Positions 50,316 to 58,467 of a DNA stretch of 64,000 bases are shown one piece after another. The first letter of the stretch is position 1. Every line of letters starts with the position of its first letter. A model generated the notes under the pieces. It saw nothing but the letters and a program-made list of their open reading frames with translations, was not told where the DNA came from and made no database searches. The position numbers and the translations under genes were made by a program. Source of the stretch: DASVBE01 sp963770375 (GTDB lineage: Bacteria > Actinomycetota > Actinomycetes > Streptosporangiales > Streptosporangiaceae); assembly GCA_963770375.1 (NCBI GenBank), contig CAVYPM010000006.1, positions 186,001-250,000 on the forward strand, in the 5' to 3' direction.

Positions 50316-51794
50316 ATGGCCTCGATTGACGTGCTGCTGAACCGGTCCGTCGGGACCATTGACCGGCGGATCTTCGGCGGGTTCATCGAGCACCTCGGCC
50401 GTTGCGTGTACGGCGGGATCTACGAGGAGGACTCGCCGCTGTCCGACAAGCGCGGGTTCCGTACCGACGTGCTGTCCGCGGTCCGTGAGCTGGCCCCGAC
50501 CCATGTCCGCTGGCCGGGCGGCAACTTCGTGTCCAACTACCACTGGGCCGACGGCATCGGCCCGGTCGACCAGCGGCCGCGGCGGGCCGATCTGGCCTGG
50601 CACGCCGAGGAGAGCAACCGGTTCGGCACCGACGAGTTCATGGCCTGGTGCGAGGAAGTGGGCACTGAGCCGGTGCTGTGCTTCAACATGGGCACCGGGA
50701 CGATGGAGGAAGCGCTCGCCTGGGTCGAGTACTGCAACGGCACCGGTAACACGTACTGGGCGAACAAGCGGCGGGAGAACGGGCACCCCGAGCCGTACAA
50801 CGTGCGCTGCTGGGGGCTGGGCAACGAGATCTGGGCGCCCTGGCAGATCGGCCAGCGGACCCCGGAGAACTACGTGGAGACCGCCCGGGTCTGGGCCCGC
50901 GCGCTGAAGCGGATGGACCCGGAGATCTCGCTGGTCAGCTGCGGCAAGACCGGGATCGACGACTGGGACCGGATCGTCATCGACGGGCTGGCGCAGTTCA
51001 TCGACCTCCATAGCGTCCACCTGTACAGCGGCGACGACGACTACTGGGCCAACGTGCTGGGCCCGCACTACACCGAGCGGGCGATCCAGAACACCCGGGC
51101 GCTGATCGACCGGGCCCGGTACTTCCAGCACATCAGCCGCGAGATCGGGGTGGCCTACGACGAGTGGAACGTCTGGTACCGGACCGACGACGAGCAGCTG
51201 GACGAGCGCTACAACCTGGCCGACACGCTGGCCGTGGCGACCTACCTGAACATCTTCGTGCGCCGCTGCCGGACGATCCGGATGGCCAACCTGGCCCAGC
51301 TGGTCAACGTCATCGCGCCGATCGTCACCTCGCCGGACAGCCTGTTCCTGCAGGGCATCTACTACCCGCTGCAGCTGATGACCAGGGCCACGAAGGAGGT
51401 GGGCGTGGACGTGTTCGTCAAGTCCGGGGTGCACGTGCACACTGACCCGCCCGGGTTGCGGCGGCCGCACCGGGTCGCCGGGCTCGGCCCGTTCCAGTAC
51501 CTCGACGTGGCCGCGTCGCGTGACGCCGGGTCCCGGCAGCTCACCTTGTCGGTGGTCAACCGGGACCCGGAGCGCGCGCTGGCCACCCGGGTCGCGCTGC
51601 ACGGCGGCCGCGCGAGCGGGCGGATGACCGGCCACGAGGTGAACGGCGCTCACCCGGGCGTGATCAACACCCCGGAGCAGCCCGGCCAGATCAGCGTCCG
51701 CCGGTTCGAGCAGCGGGTCCGCGGTGATGACTTCGACATCACGTTCCCGCCGCACTCGTTCACCGTGCTGGAGCTGGACCTGGCCGGGCAGTAA
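50316..51794 (+). CDS. Alpha-L-arabinofuranosidase, GH51 type
   Basis: A 492-aa retaining glycosidase of family GH51 that removes terminal arabinofuranose from arabinans and arabinoxylans. The acid/base is E171 in WGLGNE and the nucleophile E283 in YDEWNVWY; FGGFIEHLGRCVYGGIYEED near the start and a C-terminal beta-sandwich (LTLSVVNRDPERA, HSFTVLELDL) complete the fold. There is no signal peptide, as usual for intracellular GH51 enzymes. ATG 50316 is preferred (GGAAGG 8 bases upstream) to the GTG at 50307. Monocistronic; no transporter for arabinose oligomers is adjacent. Confidence 0.95.
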   Translation: MASIDVLLNRSVGTIDRRIFGGFIEHLGRCVYGGIYEEDSPLSDKRGFRTDVLSAVRELAPTHVRWPGGNFVSNYHWADGIGPVDQRPRRADLAWHAEESNRFGTDEFMAWCEEVGTEPVLCFNMGTGTMEEALAWVEYCNGTGNTYWANKRRENGHPEPYNVRCWGLGNEIWAPWQIGQRTPENYVETARVWARALKRMDPEISLVSCGKTGIDDWDRIVIDGLAQFIDLHSVHLYSGDDDYWANVLGPHYTERAIQNTRALIDRARYFQHISREIGVAYDEWNVWYRTDDEQLDERYNLADTLAVATYLNIFVRRCRTIRMANLAQLVNVIAPIVTSPDSLFLQGIYYPLQLMTRATKEVGVDVFVKSGVHVHTDPPGLRRPHRVAGLGPFQYLDVAASRDAGSRQLTLSVVNRDPERALATRVALHGGRASGRMTGHEVNGAHPGVINTPEQPGQISVRRFEQRVRGDDFDITFPPHSFTVLELDLAGQ

Positions 51795-52211
51795 ACCGGG
51801 CAAGGGCCGGGGTTCGGGGGCCGCTCACGGGCGGCCGGGGACCGGTACGGGTTCATCGCGGCCACAGCAGCCCTGGCCTGCTTCGGCAAGGGCCAGCATG
51901 GTCACGGGGAACCCCAGCTCGGCGGCACTAGGCCGGTCCGGTCCGGCTGAGGTTTCGTTAGCGGGCGGGGGGCGAGGCCGCCGGGCGGCCAGCCTCGTCG
52001 TTCCTCCCGCTGGCGGTAGCGATCGCCTTTCCGGCGCCTCTCGCAGCATGCCACCCGATCAAGCCAGGAATGCTGCCAGCCGCGCCAGCGGCTCTTTTAC
52101 CAGCGGAAATACGGGTCCTTCAGATCGCGGATCCGGCGGTCAGCCCGCACGCCGCGTGACGAGCGGGGCTGATGCGACTCACGCCGCTCGCCGAATTAGC
52201 GATTTCACGCA
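51795..52211. other. Intergenic stretch, nothing recognised
   Basis: About 420 bp between the GH51 stop and the small secreted-peptide gene. I see no convincing frame, tRNA or strong hairpin. The base composition becomes less GC-rich toward 52200. Confidence 0.5.
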
Positions 52212-52493
52212 TTACCACATCCAGGGCATTCTCGCGGCTACGGCCGGGCCATTGACTGACTTATGCACCGAAACTGCTTCGCTACTCGTCCGGTGATGTG
52301 CGCCGCTCTGGATATGGCCAGCGCTTCCGTGCCCCGCCGCGGCGGCCGCAACGGCACCCGCGCCGCCTGCCGCGACCGCGAGCGCAAGTGCGCCACGAGC
52401 CGCCCAGGCCCGAATTGACCTGGTGGGTGATTTACGGTGCGCACCGCCCGGCATTCCGCCGGTCCTGTGTGGTAACCACCCTCGGTTTTTCAT
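52212..52493 (-). CDS. Small secreted peptide, possible precursor
   Basis: A 93-aa protein of unknown family. The strong ribosome-binding site GGGAGGA lies 7 bases before ATG 52493. A basic N terminus of about 28 residues is followed by an Ala/Gly-rich hydrophobic stretch (about 29-53), a credible signal peptide, then a short polar region rich in His and Ser (GHGSAGHIQSGAHHRTSSEA) and the C terminus AARMPWMW. The aromatic Met-Pro-Trp-Met-Trp end is unusual and could be a modified or receptor-binding core. It diverges from the SARP regulator gene at 53305 by 0.8 kb. Gene status rests on the ribosome site and signal peptide. Confidence 0.5.
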   Translation of the reverse strand: MKNRGWLPHRTGGMPGGAHRKSPTRSIRAWAARGALALAVAAGGAGAVAAAAAGHGSAGHIQSGAHHRTSSEAVSVHKSVNGPAVAARMPWMW

Positions 52494-53304
52494 TGAGAAA
52501 TCCTCCCATTGACCATTTGGAATAGATCGCTCCGGGTCTTACCGGGGCCTCCAGGTCGGAGAAGCTACACCACCATCCAGCCGGGTACGAGGTATTCCGG
52601 TCGATCCAGTTACGGGCCCGCCAGAGCACCCGGCAATACCGGTAACACACAGCGAGCTATTCCATTCATGGCGTATTCGATCCGGCTCCGGTGGACGCCG
52701 TGGCCCAGCTGCGCGGCGGCGACGCTACGGCCGCCGGCACTGCTTCTGGATCGCGCCGGTGACCTGCCTAAAGCAGTGCCCGGCGGCGGGCCGCTTGCAG
52801 GCCCGCCGGGCCGCGCCGGGCGGCTTCTGGCGGTTCCGCGAAGATCAGCACGGCGCCCGCGACGGGCCGGCTGGAGGCCGGTAATTCCGCCGGAATTTTT
52901 TTTGCCCGGGCCGGCCGTCAGCTCGCGAGTTCGACATCGCTTTCCTACCGGAAGGCATCAGGAATTCCTCTGGCCCCGGTTATCCCAGCAGCGGCACCAG
53001 TCACACCGGTCACAGAGAACAACGACTCTCACTCTGGTGCCCGGCCCCCTGGTCATTATGCCCTTATCTGCCGCCTCACGGGAGGCTCCACCGAGGGTTT
53101 TAAGAGCTTCGCTGAAATCGTCGCTGCAACTTGCAGCAACACCGCCCGGGAAATCCGCTATTCAAATAGCAATTTTTGCATTTTTTACCGAGATTGGGTG
53201 AGACTAACGAGCGACGGGTATTAACGGTGCGGAATGCTCCCCGCGCATCTCCTTAGGTATCAGCGGCGACCACGTCCACAGGTGGTAGAAGATGCAAGGC
53301 GATC
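52494..53304. other. Long leader region upstream of the SARP regulator
   Basis: About 0.8 kb without a recognisable gene between the secreted peptide and the SARP gene. It holds AT-rich patches unlike the window average: a T8 run at 52896-52903 and a TTTTTGCATTTTTT patch near 53171. These are plausible promoter elements or Lsr2 binding sites. Confidence 0.5.
52883..52903 (+). terminator. Intrinsic-terminator-like hairpin with T tract
   Basis: AATTCC-GCC-GGAATT (52883-52897) runs straight into eight T residues ending at 52903. Intrinsic terminators with T tracts are uncommon in such a GC-rich genome, and no plus-strand gene ends nearby, so it may end an unannotated transcript. The stem is short and AT-rich. 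Confidence 0.4.
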
Positions 53305-56300
53305 ATGGAATTCCGGGCACTCGGGCCGATTGAGCTCTGGGCGGACGGGCAGCCACATGATCTTGGTCCTGCCCGGGCACGCGGCGTACTGGCCATCCTC
53401 CTGCTGACGCCGCGCACGATCGTGCCGTCCGACGTACTCATCGACCGGCTGTGGGACAGCGAGCCGCCGCCCAAGGCCAGGGAGAGCCTGTCGGTCTACA
53501 TTGCCCGGCTCCGGGGCGCGCTGCGCCAGGCGGTCGGCGAGGACGTGCAGCTGATCGGGCGAGCCCGCGGCTACCAGCTCGACGTCGACCCCGAGGCCGT
53601 GGACCTGCACCAGTTCCGCCGGCTCCGGCGGCAGGCCGACGCGCTGGCCGGCAGCGGCGATTACGAGCACGCCGCCCGGCTGCTGCGCGAGGCGGACGGG
53701 CTGTGGCGCGGTCAGGCCCTGGCCGGGGTCCGCGGCGACTGGGTGGCCCGGATGCGCGACAGCCTGGAAGAGGAGCGCCGCGCGGCCATCCTGGAGCGGG
53801 TCGAGTGCGAGATGGAGCTCGGCCGGCACGCCGACCTGGTCGGCGAGCTGCACCAGCTGCTCACCCAGTACCCGCTGGACGAGACCCTTACCGCGCACCA
53901 GATGGCCGCGCTGTACTGGACCGGCAGGCCGGCCGACGCGCTGAGCCTGTACCGGGAGACCCGCCGCCGGCTGGTGGACGAGCAGGGCGCCGAGCCCGGC
54001 ACACTGCTGGCCGGGCTGCACCAGCGCATCCTGGCCCGGGACCCCCACCTGGCGGTGCGTCCCGCGGACGCCCGGCCGGGCCGGGCCGCCGCGCCGGACA
54101 CGCTCCCGCCGGGGCCCGCCGACTTCGTCGGCCGCCACGGCGAGCTCGCGCTGCTCACCGCCGAGCACGGCGACAGCCCCCGGGTCGCCGTGCTGGAGGG
54201 CATGCCCGGCGTGGGCAAGACCGCCCTCGCGCTGCACGCGGCCCGGCTGGTCGCGGACCAGTACCCGGACGGGATGCTCTACCTGAGCCTGCACTCCCGC
54301 GAGCCGGGCAACCCCTGGCTCGAGCCCGCCGAGGCGCTCTACCAGCTGCTGCGGATGCTGTCCGTGCCGGCCACCCAGATCCCGGACGCGAGCGGCGAGC
54401 GGGCCGCGCTGTGGCGCGCCCAGCTGAGCCGCCGCCGGGCCGTGGTGATCCTCGATGACGCGGTCCGGCTGGACCAGATCCGGCCGCTGATGCCGGCCGC
54501 GGGCCGGTGCCTGATCATGATCACCACCCGGCGCCGGCTGCCGGAGCTCGAGGGAGCCCGCACGCTGACCCTCGACGTGCTGCCGGTGGACGACTCGGTC
54601 TCGCTGTTCCAGCGGATCGCGGGCCACGGCCGGGCCGCGGACCCCGGCCAGGTAGCCACCGCCGTGCGGCTGTGCGGGCGGCTGCCGCTGGCCATCCAGC
54701 TCACCGCCGGCCGGGTGGCCGGCGATAGCCCCACCGGGCTGGCCGGGCTGATCGACGAGCTGTCCCAGGCCCCGGGGCAGCTCGGCGGCACCGGCGCGGC
54801 CAGCCCGGAGGTCATGGCCGCCTTCGACCTGACCTACCGGGCGCTGGAACCGGACCACCAGCGGTTCTTCCGGCGGCTCGGGGTCAGCCCGTGCACGGAC
54901 ATCAGCCTGCACGCAGCGGCCGCGCTCGGCGACAGCACGCTCGCCGAGGCCGAGAAGGCGCTGATCACCCTGCTCGACCACCACCTGCTGGCGCGGGCGC
55001 CGGGCGGCCAGTACCGCTTCCACGACCTGATCCGCGGGTACGCGGCGGTCCGCGCGGTGCGGGACGACCCGGAGAGCCAGCGGCGGCAGGCGGTCAGCCG
55101 GCTCCTCGACTACTACCTGGACACGGCGGACCGGGCCGACCGGGTGCTGCACCCGTTCCGGCGCCGGGGGCGGGTGCTGGTCACCCAGCGGCCGGCCGTG
55201 CAGCCAGCGGTGGGCACCCCGGACGACGCGTCGGACTGGCTGGAAGCCGAATGGCGCAGCATGCTCGAGGCCGCGCAGCACGCGGGCCGGCACGAGTGGA
55301 AGCGCACGTGCGCCGACCTGACCCACGTGCTGGCCGACTTCATCGACATCAGCGCGTACTGGGACGAGGCCATCGCGGCCCACACCATGGCCCTGCAGGC
55401 CAGCCGCGACCTGGCTGACCCGGCCCGGATCGCCCAGGCGTGCCTGGAGCTCAGCGCGGTCAGCCAGCAGACCGGCCGGCACGAGGCGGCGCTGCCGCTG
55501 GCCGAGGAAGCGGCCGTGATCTACCGGTCGCTGGGCGACCGGCAGGGCGAGGGCGCCGCCCTGGACCTGATCGGCATGGCGCACGCCCGGTCCGCACGAC
55601 CCCGTGAGGCGCTGGCCTACTTCCACGAGGCGCGGATCCTGTTCGGCGCGGCGGACGACCAGCACGGCGTGGCCACCACCATGGGCCACTCCGGGATCAC
55701 CTGCTGGCACCTGGGCCGCTACCCGGAGGCGCTGTCGCACCTGGACGAGGCACTGGCCCTCTACCGCCAGGTGGGCGACCGCCGGGGCGAGGCCAAGACG
55801 CTGAACAACCTCGGCCGCATCCAGCTGTACTGCGGTTACCACCGGGACGCGCTGGGCGCACTGAACGGATCGCTGGTCATCTTCCAGGAGATCGGCGGCG
55901 CGCTGAACCAGGCCATCCTGTACCACAACATCGGCAGCGTGCATCACTACAAGGGCAGCTACGAGGAGGCGCTCGCCTCCTGCCGGCGCGGACTGGCTAT
56001 CTACCGCGAGATCGGCGACCTGCCGGACCAGGCCGACGTGCTCAACGACATCGGCGCGATCTACTACAGCGCCGGGTGCTACGACGAGGCCCTGATCCAC
56101 CATCAGCAGGCCCGGTCGATCGCCGAGGAAATCGGGAACCTGGCGCACCAGCTGACCGCGCTGCGCCGGACCGCCGACATCTACCGTGGCTGCGGCCAGT
56201 ACGCCGAGTCGTTCGAGCACTACTACACCGCACTCCGGCTGGCCAGGGAGATCGGCGACCCGTACGAGGAAGCCAAGATCCTCGAGGGCATCGCGGAATC

Positions 56301-56451
56301 GACGTTCACCACCCGGGGTCCAGACGCCGCCAGGATCCTCTTCCGGCAGGCGCTGGACCTGTACGAACGGCTCGGCGTGCCGGAAGCCGAGGCCACGGCG
56401 ATACGGATCGAGACCATCACGCCCGCTCTCGATCTGCGCATCCCCTCCTAG
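53305..56451 (+). CDS. SARP/AfsR-type regulator with NB-ARC and TPR domains
   Basis: A 1048-aa multidomain activator. N-terminal OmpR-like DNA-binding domain (about 1-95; LGPIELWADGQPHDLGPARA, RGYQLDV), BTAD helical domain (about 97-245), an NB-ARC NTPase with P-loop GMPGVGKT (299-306) and Walker B-like VVILDD, and a TPR array from about 690 (PREALAYFHEARILFG, GRYPEALSHLDEALALY, GSYEEALASCRRGLAIY). This is the AfsR architecture, a pathway or global activator of secondary metabolism controlled by ATP and often by kinases. ATG 53305 follows AAGG. Its targets are probably the neighbouring P450 cassette and the divergent secreted peptide, but this is inference from position. Confidence 0.93.
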   Translation: MEFRALGPIELWADGQPHDLGPARARGVLAILLLTPRTIVPSDVLIDRLWDSEPPPKARESLSVYIARLRGALRQAVGEDVQLIGRARGYQLDVDPEAVDLHQFRRLRRQADALAGSGDYEHAARLLREADGLWRGQALAGVRGDWVARMRDSLEEERRAAILERVECEMELGRHADLVGELHQLLTQYPLDETLTAHQMAALYWTGRPADALSLYRETRRRLVDEQGAEPGTLLAGLHQRILARDPHLAVRPADARPGRAAAPDTLPPGPADFVGRHGELALLTAEHGDSPRVAVLEGMPGVGKTALALHAARLVADQYPDGMLYLSLHSREPGNPWLEPAEALYQLLRMLSVPATQIPDASGERAALWRAQLSRRRAVVILDDAVRLDQIRPLMPAAGRCLIMITTRRRLPELEGARTLTLDVLPVDDSVSLFQRIAGHGRAADPGQVATAVRLCGRLPLAIQLTAGRVAGDSPTGLAGLIDELSQAPGQLGGTGAASPEVMAAFDLTYRALEPDHQRFFRRLGVSPCTDISLHAAAALGDSTLAEAEKALITLLDHHLLARAPGGQYRFHDLIRGYAAVRAVRDDPESQRRQAVSRLLDYYLDTADRADRVLHPFRRRGRVLVTQRPAVQPAVGTPDDASDWLEAEWRSMLEAAQHAGRHEWKRTCADLTHVLADFIDISAYWDEAIAAHTMALQASRDLADPARIAQACLELSAVSQQTGRHEAALPLAEEAAVIYRSLGDRQGEGAALDLIGMAHARSARPREALAYFHEARILFGAADDQHGVATTMGHSGITCWHLGRYPEALSHLDEALALYRQVGDRRGEAKTLNNLGRIQLYCGYHRDALGALNGSLVIFQEIGGALNQAILYHNIGSVHHYKGSYEEALASCRRGLAIYREIGDLPDQADVLNDIGAIYYSAGCYDEALIHHQQARSIAEEIGNLAHQLTALRRTADIYRGCGQYAESFEHYYTALRLAREIGDPYEEAKILEGIAESTFTTRGPDAARILFRQALDLYERLGVPEAEATAIRIETITPALDLRIPS

Positions 56452-56902
56452 GGCGTGCCGCGGCCGGCCGTGGCGCCGTGGGCTGATCCGGGCGGACAGC
56501 ACGCGGCCCGGCCGGCTGTGGCGACTGTGCTAGCCAGCTCGCATTCGCTCGCCCGGAAGACAGCACCGGTCTCCTGGTTACGCCCAGCCCTCTTATTTAC
56601 ACGCTCCGCGTATTTTCCGGCCAGACCTGCTGACCTGGGCAGCAAGCCCGGCGTCAAGGTCACTGCAAGCCGGCCGTCAAGGTCCTCCGCGCACGCTGGA
56701 AGCGCAATTCCCGACAGCGGGAGTCGCTGGCGGCCAGCTACCGGAAGGCGCAATCGATGCGGCAGTTGGGGCACGGGCGGTTCGGCCCGGATGTGGCAGA
56801 GGGACAGCCGGTGCGGTGCCGCCGGTCCGTCCTGGCGATGGTGTTCAGCCCAGCGCGGTGCGGGCTGACCGGCTGCCGTTACCCGCGGCGCAGGACCATG
56901 CC
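56452..56902. other. Intergenic stretch before the P450 cassette
   Basis: About 450 bp with no convincing gene. It should contain the SARP terminator and the cassette promoter. I could not identify direct heptamer repeats of the SARP-binding type with confidence. Confidence 0.5.
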
Positions 56903-57121
56903 ATGACCACGATGACGCTGACCGCGCGGCCCGTAGAGACACGGCTCCGGCCGCTGTACGCCACCGCGTTCATCCTGGGTGCGCTGCTGAGCGCCTGCGT
57001 GGCGCACTACGCCAGCCTGCGTCTTGAGTATTTCCTTACCATTCCCTTTACCTGCTGCGCGTTCTTCACGCTGCGCCGGTTCCGGGAGCCGACCCTGCAC
57101 CGCCAGGCACCGCGGCAGTGA
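56903..57121 (+). CDS. Small membrane protein coupled to the P450
   Basis: A 72-aa protein with a short basic/Thr-rich N terminus, two closely spaced hydrophobic segments (YATAFILGALLSACVAHYA, about 19-37, and YFLTIPFTCCAFFTL, about 44-58) and a basic C-terminal tail. Probably a two-helix hairpin in the cytoplasmic membrane. I do not recognise the family. ATG 56903 follows AGGACC; its TGA overlaps the GTG of the P450 gene (GTGA), so the two are translationally coupled. It may anchor the P450 or handle its substrate, but nothing in the sequence proves this. Confidence 0.6.
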   Translation: MTTMTLTARPVETRLRPLYATAFILGALLSACVAHYASLRLEYFLTIPFTCCAFFTLRRFREPTLHRQAPRQ

Positions 57122-58263
57122 GGCTCAACCACGGCATCGACCAGGACGGCGACCCGGCCGACTGCTTCGGCTACCACGACGACGACGCCACGTGCCCGGT
57201 GTTCACGGTCAACGGCCGCGAGATCATCCTGCTGCGGACCTGGCGGGCCGCGCTGGAGGGGCTGCGTAACCCCTACCTGCGGGACCTGGCGGCGATCGAG
57301 CCGGACGCCGCGATCGCGGGCATTACCCGCGAGCGCCCCGGCGGCCTGCTGCGCCGCAGCGGGCCGGACACCAGCATCAGGACGGCGCTGAACCCGCTGT
57401 TCGCGCCGCCCGCGGTGGAGCGGTGGCGGCCTGGCCTCCGGGCTCTCGCCCGCCGGCGGGCCAGGGAACTGCCCGCCGAAGCCGACCTGATCCGGGATTT
57501 CTGCGCGCCGCTGGCAGGCGATCTGGCCTGCCTGACGGCCGGCCTGCAGCCAGCCGAATGGGATCGGCTGAACTGCCTCGGGGTCCGGGCCAATGCCCTG
57601 GTGCTGGGTGGCCATCAGGACATTGACCTGGCCCGGGCCGAACTGCACGACTTCTGCACTCCGCTGGTCGAGCGGAGCCGCCACGAGGACCATCTGCTGT
57701 CGGCCTGTGTCCGGGTCATGGACGAGCACGGCATGCCGCCCGGCGAGGTGGTCGACGCCTGCACGACGATCTACGGCGGCTACGCGAGCGTTCTGCCCAC
57801 GCTGACCGTGATCGTCTACGAGACGGTCAGCCGGCCCGACGTGATGCGGCTGTGCCACCGCGAGCCGCGGCTGCTGCACCACGTCATCTGGGAGCACCTG
57901 CGGCGGAACGCGCACTTCACGTTCGCCCTGCCGGGCCGGTGCATGCGGGACACCCAGGTCGGCAAGCTGTTCATCCCTGAGGGGGCGAACGTGCTGCCGG
58001 TCATCAGGGCCGCGCACCGGGACCCGGCGCACGATCCTGACCCCGGCGCCTTCGATCTCGGCCGGCCGCACCGCGCGATCCTCGCCTTCGGGGCCGGCGT
58101 GCACGTCTGCCCGGGCAAGGCCCTCACCCTCATGTTCCTGGCCGAGGCCATGGTGGCGCTGGTGGGGCTGCCCGGCCTGCGCATGGCCGCCAGGACCGTC
58201 AGCTGGAAGCCAGGACTGATGCCGGTGCCGGGCGAGATCCCGGTGACAATCAGAAAGGACTAG
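57118..58263 (+). CDS. Cytochrome P450
   Basis: A 381-aa class I-type bacterial P450. The heme ligand is C331 in FGAGVHVCPG, the K-helix ExxR is E259-R262 in EHLR, and the ERR-triad region is RAAHRDP (297-303). The I-helix motif is degenerate: GGYAS (220-224) replaces the canonical (A/G)Gx(D/E)(T/S), lacking the acidic residue. It is also somewhat short at the N terminus. It may therefore catalyse an atypical reaction, such as coupling rather than hydroxylation. GTG 57118 overlaps the upstream membrane-protein gene. No ferredoxin or ferredoxin reductase is adjacent. The 66-aa protein follows after 3 bp. Confidence 0.9.
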   Translation: MRLNHGIDQDGDPADCFGYHDDDATCPVFTVNGREIILLRTWRAALEGLRNPYLRDLAAIEPDAAIAGITRERPGGLLRRSGPDTSIRTALNPLFAPPAVERWRPGLRALARRRARELPAEADLIRDFCAPLAGDLACLTAGLQPAEWDRLNCLGVRANALVLGGHQDIDLARAELHDFCTPLVERSRHEDHLLSACVRVMDEHGMPPGEVVDACTTIYGGYASVLPTLTVIVYETVSRPDVMRLCHREPRLLHHVIWEHLRRNAHFTFALPGRCMRDTQVGKLFIPEGANVLPVIRAAHRDPAHDPDPGAFDLGRPHRAILAFGAGVHVCPGKALTLMFLAEAMVALVGLPGLRMAARTVSWKPGLMPVPGEIPVTIRKD

Positions 58264-58266
58264 CGC

Positions 58267-58467
58267 ATGTTCACGACCGGGAGCAACGACCGCGCGGCAC
58301 GGGTGGCCTACGAGTACGCCACCCCCGGGGCCAGCTGGGACGAACTGGCGTACGAGGAGAAGAACCGGTGGCGGAACATCGCGTTCGCCGCCCGGGTCGC
58401 GGCCGGCGACGTCAAGCCCCCGGACATGCGCGGCCGGCCGGGTAAGTCAGACCCGGCCCGGCGCTAG
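58267..58467 (+). CDS. Small protein downstream of the P450
   Basis: A 66-aa soluble protein that begins 3 bases after the P450 stop. It has a helical segment (ARVAYEYATPGASWDELAYE, then EKNRWRNIAFAARVAAGD) and a basic Pro-rich tail ending in ARR. The W-D-E-L ... R-W-R spacing occurs in small actinobacterial helical proteins of unknown role. ATG 58267 is the only start near the P450 stop. The TAG shares CTAG with the convergent sulfotransferase gene. It probably belongs to the same transcript; function unknown. Confidence 0.6.
   Translation: MFTTGSNDRAARVAYEYATPGASWDELAYEEKNRWRNIAFAARVAAGDVKPPDMRGRPGKSDPARR

Noticed and set aside
51724..52296. 190-codon plus-strand frame after the GH51 gene
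   Set aside because: Begins inside the GH51 gene; beyond its stop the codons show no third-position bias and no ribosome site.
52509..53201. 230-codon plus-strand frame upstream of the SARP gene
   Set aside because: Sequence is mixed Arg/Pro-rich without domain or ribosome-binding site, and the GC at third positions is not typical of neighbouring genes.
53260..56502. 1080-codon minus-strand frame opposite the SARP gene
   Set aside because: Mirror of the SARP gene; no homology and no start signal, while the plus strand has complete SARP, NB-ARC and TPR domains.
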